From Opitutia bacterium (GTDB taxonomy: Bacteria > Verrucomicrobiota > Verrucomicrobiia > Opitutales > Opitutaceae), in the NCBI GenBank assembly GCA_003157575.1, contig PMKA01000220.1, positions 1-22,876 of the forward strand: a stretch of DNA of 22,876 nt, written 5' to 3'. The position numbers were made by a program, and so were the translations under genes. The notes beneath the pieces were generated by a model, which did no database searches, was not told the DNA's origin, and saw only the letters and a list, made by a program, of their open reading frames with translations. The first letter of the stretch is position 1. Every line of letters begins with the position of its first letter. Positions 15,898 to 22,061 of this stretch are shown one piece after another.

Positions 15898-16917
15898 ATG
15901 AACACCGCAATCGGAACAACCGACCTGCTGGATGACGAACCGGTCTTCCCGGAGAACGAAACCGGCTTGCGCCGCCGGCTCGACTACCTCGGCTGGGCGC
16001 CTTGCCCGATCCGTACCGAGCTGCGCCAGCGACTTCACCGCCATTTTCTCGCGGCGGCCCGTCGGAGCGAAACCGAACCGGTGTGGTTCATGCCCGCAGG
16101 CTGCCACTCGTCCAATGTGTACGACGATGTCTGGCGAACCGCCGACGCCGCCGAGTTGCCGGGCCTCATTTCGGAAACCGGCTTCGGGGACTTCAATCGC
16201 CCCGAGTTTGTGCGGCGCTGGCTCGACACCGGCGTTTTCGCGCGAATCCCCGACGACGTGCGCCCTGAGTTTCGCGAGGCGGGGCTTGTCGACCCGCGCG
16301 GCCTTCATCGCGTCTATGGCGCAAATCCCGAGGTTGTTCTTGTCGACCTGAAACGCCTCGGAGAGCGGCCTCTTCCTCGCTCCTGGGCGGACCTGATCCA
16401 TCCGCGGTTCAGGCGTGACGTGATCATCAGCGGCGAGTCGGGCGACATCCATGAGTCCCTGCTTTTCGGACTGTATCGCGATCATGGCGAGGCAGGCCTG
16501 GCCGCCCTTGGCGCCAATGTGCGGGATTTCATGCATCCGGCCGAGATGGCAAAAACGGCGGGCTCGCAGAGCCCCCGCGGCGCCGCGTTGTATGTTCTTC
16601 CCGGGTTTTTCGCGCGCAGCGGCCCGCACCGCGCCGCCACGCAAATCGTCTGGCCCGACGAGGGCGCCTATCTCACGCCCCTCTATTTGCTCCGGAAGCG
16701 CGATGCCGGGCCGGCGACCGCAGTCGTGCTCGATTATCTTTTGGGCGGGGAATGGGCCGCGCATCTCGCCAAGGTCGGCCTTGTGCCCGCCCGCGTCGGG
16801 TCGCCTCCGCCGCCCGGAAGGCTGCGATGGGTCGGTTGGGATTTTGTCCGCGAGAACGACATTGAAGCGCTGCGCCCCGCGCTCAATGGAGCCTTTGTGC
16901 GCGGTTACGAAGGATGA
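15898..16917 (+). CDS. Substrate-binding-protein-like protein without signal peptide
   Basis: A 339-aa protein resembling type-2 periplasmic binding proteins of the Fe3+/spermidine group, with SWADLIHPRFRRDVIISG (about 161-178), ANVRDFMHP and a C-terminal GAALYVLPGFF...WPDEGAYLTPLYLLRK region. The N-terminus (MNTAIGTTDLLDDEP) is acidic and hydrophilic: no signal peptide or lipobox is visible, and no later start would create one. It is therefore probably cytoplasmic. Cysteines are scarce, apart from CPI and AGCHSSN near the N-terminus. It starts 39 bp after the TsaA-like gene, with AGGA before the ATG, and overlaps the GTPase start by 4 bp. I infer an intracellular metal or oxyanion carrier; a mis-annotated exported protein is the alternative. 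Confidence 0.7.
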   Translation: MNTAIGTTDLLDDEPVFPENETGLRRRLDYLGWAPCPIRTELRQRLHRHFLAAARRSETEPVWFMPAGCHSSNVYDDVWRTADAAELPGLISETGFGDFNRPEFVRRWLDTGVFARIPDDVRPEFREAGLVDPRGLHRVYGANPEVVLVDLKRLGERPLPRSWADLIHPRFRRDVIISGESGDIHESLLFGLYRDHGEAGLAALGANVRDFMHPAEMAKTAGSQSPRGAALYVLPGFFARSGPHRAATQIVWPDEGAYLTPLYLLRKRDAGPATAVVLDYLLGGEWAAHLAKVGLVPARVGSPPPPGRLRWVGWDFVRENDIEALRPALNGAFVRGYEG

Positions 16918-17615
16918 AGCTGGTCACGGTCGCCGGCCCGCCGTCGTCGGGCAAAACTGCAGTAATCCTCAAGGCGCTAGCGCATCTTCAGCGGGAAGGC
17001 CGCCGCGTCGGGGTTGTGAAGTTTGACTGCCTGTCCAGTCACGACGCCGATTTGTTCCGGACCGCAGACATCCCGGTGATCACGGGCCTTTCGGGCAACT
17101 TCTGCCCCGACCACTACTTCATCACCAACATAGAGGACTGTGCCGCATGGGGCCGCCGCCTGGATCTCGACCTGCTCGTCAGCGAGAGCGCCGGTCTTTG
17201 CAACCGCTGCGCGCCGCACATCCGCGGCCATCTCGCGGTCTGTGTGCTTGATCACCTCGCGGGTGTGCACACGCCGCGCAAGATCGGACCGATGCTCAAG
17301 ACGGCAGACGTTGTGCTCGTTACAAAAGGCGACATTGTCAGCCAGGCCGAGCGCGAGGTCTTCGCCTTTCGCGTGCGCCAGGTCAACGCCAGAGCCCGCC
17401 TGCTCTTCGTCAACGGCATCACCGGCCAGGGATCGTGGGAACTGAGCCGTTTGTTCGACGGCGCGCCCGACGACGCGCCGCTCACCGGCGGCAGGCTGCG
17501 TTTCTCGGTCCCTGCCGCGGTCTGCTCCTACTGTCTCGGCGAAACGGAAATCGGCGAGGACCACCAGCATGGAACGGTGCGCAAAATCCAGATCGAGGAG
17601 GCCAGCCGTGTCTGA
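16914..17615 (+). CDS. HypB/UreG/CobW-like G3E GTPase with cysteine pairs
   Basis: A 233-aa SIMIBI-class P-loop NTPase. Walker A is GPPSSGKT (8-15). The switch region has GNFCPDHYFITN (61-72) and LLVSESAGLCNRCAPH (88-102), and VTKGD (136-140) stands for the NKxD base-specificity motif. HypB, UreG and CobW use this fold to deliver nickel or cobalt to enzymes. Two CxxC pairs, 96-99 (CNRC) and 204-207 (CSYC), together with a C-terminal GEDHQHG stretch, look like metal- or cluster-binding sites. Operon position between a cytoplasmic binding-like protein and an ABC ATPase before the Mop gene suggests insertion or release of molybdenum or a related metal (inference). It is not MobB: the MobB-specific features are not seen. 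Confidence 0.78.
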   Translation: MKLVTVAGPPSSGKTAVILKALAHLQREGRRVGVVKFDCLSSHDADLFRTADIPVITGLSGNFCPDHYFITNIEDCAAWGRRLDLDLLVSESAGLCNRCAPHIRGHLAVCVLDHLAGVHTPRKIGPMLKTADVVLVTKGDIVSQAEREVFAFRVRQVNARARLLFVNGITGQGSWELSRLFDGAPDDAPLTGGRLRFSVPAAVCSYCLGETEIGEDHQHGTVRKIQIEEASRV

Positions 17616-18786
17616 CGCCAGGAACCCCTGTGATCCCTCTGTAGGGCCGCCGCTTGCCGGCGGGCCACAGCTCATTGGGGAAACGGCCGGCCGACAAGCG
17701 GCGGCCCTACAGGAATCGGCCGGCTTGCGTCCCAGCAATGACTCGCCGCTGAATGACTCCCGCTGCGACGAGTTTCTTTTGCTCAACCGCCTGCCCGCCC
17801 GCGCCGCGCATCGCACGCTGCGCGCATGGTGGGACGCCCAGACGTGGGATTTCCGAACCGAGAGCGGATGGGATTATGAACGCCTCGCCGAGGGACTTGC
17901 GGCTTTCCTCAGCGCAAACGAGGCGGTCGCAGGCGTCCCCCTGCTGCGCTCGCTCGAAGTCCGCCGCGGTCGCGACAAGGACGGGCAGCCCGAGAAATTC
18001 GACCTGTTCTTCAAGCCCGGCGATGTTGTCTGCCTCGTAGGGCCTACAGGCGCGGGGAAGAGCCGTTTGCTCGCCGACATCGAGTGTCTCGCCCAGGGCG
18101 ACACGCCCACCGGGCGGACCGTGTTGCTCGACGGATGCGCACCCGATCCGGATTCGCGTTTTACCGGAGAGGGCAAGATCGTCGCCCAGATCACCCAGAA
18201 CATGAACTTCGTCATGGATCTGGCCGTGGCGGAGTTCCTTCGGATGCATGCCGAGAGCCGGGCGCTCGCGGCGCCCGAGGCGGCCATGCAACGCGTGCTT
18301 GAGGCCGCCATCCGGATGGCAGGCGAGCCCTTTGGTCCGGAGACGCCGCTCACTCAGCTCAGCGGCGGCCAGTCGCGCGCGCTCATGATAGCGGACGCCG
18401 CCTTTCTCAGTCCGAAGCCCGTTGTGCTCATCGACGAAATCGAAAACGCCGGAGTGGATCGCACACGCGCGCTGGAGTTTTTCGTCGATCAGGGGAAGAT
18501 CGTTCTCCTCTCAACGCACGACCCTTTGCTGGCGCTCTCCGGCGCCCGCCGGCTGGTCATCCGCAACGGCGCTGTGCAGATGGTGATCGAGCCCTCGCCT
18601 CAGGAGGAGGCCAATCGCCTCCATCTGGCTGCGCTCGACCGCCGGCTTGCGGGGTTGCGCGAACGTATCCGGCTGGGCGGGCGCCTCGACGAACCCTGGG
18701 AGACGCTTCTCGGCGTTGGGACAAACGCGATCGAGCAACAGCCATTGTCACCAGGCACGTCTCGTGCTAACCTCGGTTCACAATGA
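17608..18786 (+). CDS. Soluble ABC-type ATPase without cognate permease
   Basis: A 392-aa ABC ATPase. GTG 17608 is preceded by an excellent ribosome binding site (GAGGAGG) and overlaps the GTPase stop by 8 bp. Walker A is GPTGAGKS (145-152), signature LSGGQ (251-255), Walker B VVLIDEIE (272-279), H-loop H304; all are present. Residues 1-110 are not ABC-like. Residues 12-35 are encoded by a 72-bp palindromic repeat inserted in frame, so the original N-terminus was shorter. No membrane gene partners it: ModB pairs with ModC and the FecCD permease with its own ATPase. I infer a soluble ATP-driven step in cytoplasmic metal handling together with the GTPase and the signal-less binding protein. Glu in IDEIE supplies the usual catalytic base. 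Confidence 0.78.
   Translation: MSDARNPCDPSVGPPLAGGPQLIGETAGRQAAALQESAGLRPSNDSPLNDSRCDEFLLLNRLPARAAHRTLRAWWDAQTWDFRTESGWDYERLAEGLAAFLSANEAVAGVPLLRSLEVRRGRDKDGQPEKFDLFFKPGDVVCLVGPTGAGKSRLLADIECLAQGDTPTGRTVLLDGCAPDPDSRFTGEGKIVAQITQNMNFVMDLAVAEFLRMHAESRALAAPEAAMQRVLEAAIRMAGEPFGPETPLTQLSGGQSRALMIADAAFLSPKPVVLIDEIENAGVDRTRALEFFVDQGKIVLLSTHDPLLALSGARRLVIRNGAVQMVIEPSPQEEANRLHLAALDRRLAGLRERIRLGGRLDEPWETLLGVGTNAIEQQPLSPGTSRANLGSQ
17639..17712. repeat. 72-bp palindromic (REP/MITE-like) repeat, copy A, inside a gene
   Basis: Arms of 18 bp, starting CTGTAGGGCCGCCGCTTG, pair exactly with CAAGCGGCGGCCCTACAG at the other end. The core 72 bp (17640-17711) matches the reverse complement of copy B (21553-21624) at 67 of 72 positions by my alignment. 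It lies within the ABC ATPase gene; 72 is a multiple of three, so the frame is kept. No target-site duplication is visible. Confidence 0.85.
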
Positions 18787-18992
18787 AAATCAGCGCCCGC
18801 AACGTCCTCGCCGGAAAAATCACCTCAATTCAGAAGGGTCCCATCAGCGCCCTCGTCACGATCGAGATTGCTCCGAAGATCCAGATCACCGCCAGCATTA
18901 CTGCGGACGCAGTCAGGGAGTTGAAACTGAAGAAAGGCGGCCATGCCTCCGCCGTGATCAAGGCCTCGTCGGTGCTTGTCGGAGTCGAATGA
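18783..18992 (+). CDS. Mop/TOBE molybdenum-binding protein (molbindin)
   Basis: A 69-aa protein made of one Mop (TOBE) domain: SARNVLAGKITSIQKGPISA, then VTIEIAPKIQITASITADAV and a C-terminal AVIKASSVLVGVE. Molbindins of this size assemble into hexamers that bind molybdate or tungstate in the cytoplasm for storage or homeostasis. Its length is the family norm. ATG 18783 overlaps the ATPase stop by 4 bp, and its own stop overlaps modA by 4 bp, placing it firmly in the operon. It is the main evidence, with ModABC, that the whole operon handles molybdate or tungstate. Confidence 0.9.
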   Translation: MKISARNVLAGKITSIQKGPISALVTIEIAPKIQITASITADAVRELKLKKGGHASAVIKASSVLVGVE

Positions 18993-19741
18993 AACTCCAT
19001 CGCCTTGTAGTCGCCGGGCTTGTCGCGTTTCTCGCCGTCGCCGCCTCCGCGACCGAGCTGACTGTTTTCGCCGCGGCCAGCCTCTCGGACGCGCTCAAGG
19101 AAATCGCTCCGGGCTACAAGGTGGCTACAGGCGACACCCTGCGCTTCAATTTCGGCTCATCGGGCGCTCTCGCCCGCCAGATCAAGGAAGGAGCGCCCGC
19201 CGACCTCATCGTTTCCGCGGATGAACTGCGCGTCGACCAGCTTGAGAAGGCCGGTCTGCTGCTGCCTGGAACGCGTCGGACGGTTCTGGCCAACCAGCTT
19301 GCCGTCGTTGTCGCCGCGGAGAACGGCGCGCCGGTTGCGGCGCTTGCGGACCTCCTGAAACCCGGAGTGCGGCGGATCGCGATTGGCGAACCCGCGACGG
19401 TGCCCGTAGGAACCTACACCCGGGAGCTCCTGGAGAAATTTGGATTTTGGACCCAGGTGAGCGGAAAATCTGTGCCGCTGGATAACGTCCGCGCAGTCCT
19501 CGCGGCAGTCGAAGCGGGCAATGCCGATGCCGGTTTCGTTTATCGTACGGATGCGCTTATCTCGAAGAAAGTGCGGGTCGCGGTGCTGGTTCCTCTCGCG
19601 GAGGGGCCGAAAATCACCTACCCGCTGGCCGTTGTGCGCAGCACGAAGGCGCCTGAGGCTGCAAAGGCGTTCGCGGCGTTTCTCGCCGGACCTGAAGCGC
19701 AAAAGGTGTTCGCCAAGTTCGGCTTCTTGCCGCCGAATTGA
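18989..19741 (+). CDS. modA: Molybdate-binding periplasmic protein ModA
   Basis: A 250-aa periplasmic binding protein for molybdate (or tungstate). The signal peptide is clear (1-21, cleavage after ASA). The mature protein opens with the canonical ELTVFAAASLSDALKEIA, then FNFGSSGALARQIKEGAPADLIVSAD, the two segments supplying the oxyanion-binding serines and backbone amides. IGEPATVPVGTYTRELLEKFG and DAGFVYRTDA are further ModA landmarks, and it ends LAGPEAQKVFAKFGFLPP. ATG 18989 overlaps the molbindin stop as ATGA. It feeds ModB and ModC immediately downstream. Molybdate and tungstate cannot be told apart from sequence; WtpA- or TupA-type features are not seen. Confidence 0.95.
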   Translation: MKLHRLVVAGLVAFLAVAASATELTVFAAASLSDALKEIAPGYKVATGDTLRFNFGSSGALARQIKEGAPADLIVSADELRVDQLEKAGLLLPGTRRTVLANQLAVVVAAENGAPVAALADLLKPGVRRIAIGEPATVPVGTYTRELLEKFGFWTQVSGKSVPLDNVRAVLAAVEAGNADAGFVYRTDALISKKVRVAVLVPLAEGPKITYPLAVVRSTKAPEAAKAFAAFLAGPEAQKVFAKFGFLPPN

Positions 19742-19744
19742 AGC

Positions 19745-20410
19745 GTGGGCGAAGTTCTCCAGATCACGCTCTTCACGCTCGGTGTCGCGCTCCTGGGCAC
19801 GCTGCTGATCCTGCCGCCGGGCATCGCGCTCGGCTGGGTGCTGGCGCGCCGCGACTGGCCGGGCAAGGCGGTCGTCGAAACGCTGGTGGCGCTGCCGCTG
19901 GTGATTCCGCCGGTGGCAACGGGCCTGATTCTGCTGAAGTTGTTCGGCCGGCGCGGGCTGTTCGGGCGCTTTTTTGAGCAGACGCTTGGAATCGAGATAG
20001 TGTTCACCTGGAGGGCAGTCGTCCTCGCGACTGGAGTCATGGCGTTCCCGCTGCTGGTGCGCACCGCGCGGGTGGCCTTCGAGGAGGTCGCCCCGCGGTT
20101 CGAAGAGACGGCCCGCACACTCGGCGCGGGACCCCGGGATGTGTTCTGGACCGTCACGCTGCCGCTCGCGCGGCGCGGATTGGTCGCCGGTTGCGTGCTC
20201 GCCTTCGCCCGTGCGCTCGGGGAGTTTGGAGCGACCGTGATGATTGCCGGCATGATTCCCGGGCGGACCATCACCCTCGCGCTTGGCATCTACCAGGAGG
20301 TTCAGCTGGGCCGCGATAACGAGGCGCTCGAGCTTTTGGCGATCTCGGCAATGCTCGCCTTGGCCGCGGTGTGGCTGAGCGAACGTCTCATGCGTCGGAG
20401 GTCGCGATGA
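19745..20410 (+). CDS. modB: Molybdate ABC transporter permease ModB
   Basis: A 221-aa inner-membrane permease with five to six hydrophobic segments and the conserved cytoplasmic EAA-type loop ARALGEFGATVMIAGMIPG. LPLVIPPVATGLILLKLFGRRG is another standard ModB stretch. It starts with GTG 19745, 3 bp after the modA stop; no ATG is available at the expected position. It overlaps modC by 4 bp (ATGA). Length is normal for the family. Confidence 0.94.
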   Translation: MGEVLQITLFTLGVALLGTLLILPPGIALGWVLARRDWPGKAVVETLVALPLVIPPVATGLILLKLFGRRGLFGRFFEQTLGIEIVFTWRAVVLATGVMAFPLLVRTARVAFEEVAPRFEETARTLGAGPRDVFWTVTLPLARRGLVAGCVLAFARALGEFGATVMIAGMIPGRTITLALGIYQEVQLGRDNEALELLAISAMLALAAVWLSERLMRRRSR

Positions 20411-21525
20411 CGGATGCCCGCATCCATAGTGGCAGTGCAACCGCGACGGAGGCCGCGATTCGCGCCCGCTTCCATATCGACCGTGGCGCCTTTGTGCTCG
20501 ACGTCGATCTTGCGCTGCCCGGCCGGGGTGTGACCGCACTGTTCGGACCGTCCGGCGCCGGGAAGAGCACGTTTTTGCGCGCAATTGCGGGCCTTGAACG
20601 GGTGCCCGGCGGGTTCCTCGAAGTGGACGGCGAAGTCTGGCAGGACGAGTCGCGAGGGATCTTCCGTCCCACCCACCGGCGCGCGCTGGGATACGTGTTC
20701 CAGGAGGCCGGCTTGTTCCCGCATATGAGCGTGCGCGGGAATCTTGAGTATGGCCGCCACCGGCGCGGCAACGCGGCATCGGTTGATTTCGTTCACATGG
20801 TCGGATTGCTCGCAATCGGCCCGCTGCTCGACCGGCGGCCCGACACGCTTTCGGGAGGCGAACGCCAGCGAGCCGCCATCGCGCGCGCGTTGCTCGCAGG
20901 TCCGCGGCTTCTGCTCCTCGACGAGCCGCTTGCGTCGCTCGACCTTGCCCGCAAGAACGAGATCCTGCCTTACCTCGAACGGCTGCACCACGAATTGGAG
21001 ATCCCGGTGATTTATGTCAGCCATTCGATCGACGAAGTCGTGCGGCTCGCGGATCACCTGGTTTTGCTGGCAGAGGGTCGCGTGGCGGCGAGCGGCCCGC
21101 TCACAGAGACGCTTGCACGGCTCGACCTGCCCGAGACATTTGCAGAGGAGGCCGGGCTGGTCGTTGAAGGGAGGGTGGGCGCGAGCGATCCGGCCTACGG
21201 CCTTGTGAGGATTGATTTTCAAGGCGGCTCGGTGCATGTGGCCCACGCCGCCGCGCCGGCGGGGCATCGGTTGCGGTTCCAAATCAAGGCGCGCGATGTA
21301 AGCCTGGCACTGGAGAGGCTGGGCGACACGAGCATTCTCAACCTCGTGCCGGCCCGGGTCGTGGCTGTCGCTGAAACACCCGGCGCTGCGCATGTGCTCG
21401 TGCGGCTCGATGCCGGAGGCACGCCGCTCGTGGCCCGCATCACGCGGCTCTCGCGCGACCGTCTCAAACTCGTGCCGGGATCAGCCGTTTGGGCGCAGAT
21501 CAAGGCGGTCGCCGTACTGGCATGA
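20407..21525 (+). CDS. modC: Molybdate ABC transporter ATPase ModC with C-terminal TOBE/Mop domain
   Basis: A 372-aa ATPase subunit of the molybdate importer. Walker A GPSGAGKS (47-54), Q-loop Q99, signature LSGGERQ (148-154), Walker B LLLLDEP (168-174), and H206 are intact. Residues about 300-370 form a TOBE/Mop domain (RDVSLALERLGDTSILNLVPARV), which in many ModC proteins binds molybdate and inhibits transport when the cell is replete. ATG 20407 overlaps the modB stop. It is the last gene of the operon; a palindromic repeat and a terminator-like hairpin follow. Self-inhibition by bound molybdate is known for related proteins and inferred here. Confidence 0.95.
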   Translation: MTDARIHSGSATATEAAIRARFHIDRGAFVLDVDLALPGRGVTALFGPSGAGKSTFLRAIAGLERVPGGFLEVDGEVWQDESRGIFRPTHRRALGYVFQEAGLFPHMSVRGNLEYGRHRRGNAASVDFVHMVGLLAIGPLLDRRPDTLSGGERQRAAIARALLAGPRLLLLDEPLASLDLARKNEILPYLERLHHELEIPVIYVSHSIDEVVRLADHLVLLAEGRVAASGPLTETLARLDLPETFAEEAGLVVEGRVGASDPAYGLVRIDFQGGSVHVAHAAAPAGHRLRFQIKARDVSLALERLGDTSILNLVPARVVAVAETPGAAHVLVRLDAGGTPLVARITRLSRDRLKLVPGSAVWAQIKAVAVLA

Positions 21526-21531
21526 TGCCTC

Positions 21532-21695
21532 AGCCGGATTCATGCCGTCGGATGTAGGGCCGCCGCTTGTCGGCGTGCCGTTTCCCCAATGAACTGTGGC
21601 CAGCCGACAAGCGGCGGCCCTACACACCATTCGGTGATCGCCGACATCATTCGTAAGGCGCGATCCGACTGCATCGTTTCGGTTTAGCCGGATTC
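21532..21695. other. Intergenic block after modC, bounded by 10-bp direct repeats
   Basis: The region from 21526 to 21750 has no gene. AGCCGGATTC occurs at 21532-21541 and again at 21686-21695, enclosing repeat copy B. This may be the scar of an insertion larger than the 72-bp palindrome, or chance. Confidence 0.3.
21553..21624. repeat. 72-bp palindromic (REP/MITE-like) repeat, copy B
   Basis: The 22-bp arms (21553-21574 and 21603-21624) are perfect reverse complements beginning TGTAGGGCCGCCGCTTG and ending CAAGCGGCGGCCCTACA. It is in the opposite orientation to copy A. It lies 27 bp after the modC stop and may help end or stabilise the operon transcript. Confidence 0.88.
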
Positions 21696-21719
21696 GGCGC
21701 GGCGCAAACAAGTTGAGCC

Positions 21720-21738
21720 CGCCCGCCGGGCGACTTTT
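21720..21738 (+). terminator. Candidate intrinsic terminator after the modC region
   Basis: CGCCC (21720-21724) pairs with GGGCG (21728-21732) around a GCC loop, followed by ACTTTT. The stem is short (5 bp), so efficiency is uncertain. It is the only hairpin with a T-run in this intergenic region. Confidence 0.4.
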
Positions 21739-21750
21739 GTCATTTAATAG

Positions 21751-22017
21751 ATGACATCGGGGCTGCCCAACGGCGTGTTTGCGCCCTACACCAGCATCCC
21801 GACGAACATTCTCCTCTTCGACCGCTCCGGACCGACCAAGGACGTCTGGTACTACGAGCAGCCGTTGCCCGAAGGCCCCAAGAATCCCAGCGCAAAAGAA
21901 GACATCACGCATCATCCGCCCGAGCAGCTCGCAGCCAGTATTCTCGATAAGAAACAGCGCATCGTGCAGATTGTCGGGCGGACTCAGCGACTGCTGTCGA
22001 AGCAGGAGCTGGAGTAA
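21751..22017 (+). pseudogene. hsdM: HsdM (type I restriction-modification methyltransferase) relic
   Basis: An 88-codon fragment. Residues 4-42 (GLPNGVFAPYTSIPTN, LLFDRSGPTKDVWYYEQPLPEG) match the HsdM C-terminal region just after its N6-adenine methyltransferase core. The text then jumps at about residue 43 to PKNPSAKEDITHHPPEQLAASILDKKQRI, which resembles the extreme HsdM C-terminus, so an internal part seems deleted as well. Intact HsdM is about 500 aa; the SAM-binding motifs and the NPPF catalytic motif are gone. The left break falls right at LPNGVF. It cannot be a methyltransferase. Type I loci often carry a DUF1016 gene next to hsdM, as here. Whether hsdS or hsdR remain lies beyond the window. 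Confidence 0.8.
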
Positions 22018-22061
22018 GAATCTTCCTTGCCTGCCGAAATTCTCGTGCTGACGTTTTTGCC

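Noticed and set aside
15025..16764. 579-codon minus-strand open frame opposite the TsaA-like and binding-protein-like genes
   Set aside because: It spans two real genes and their gap, with arginine- and alanine-rich composition and no family motifs.
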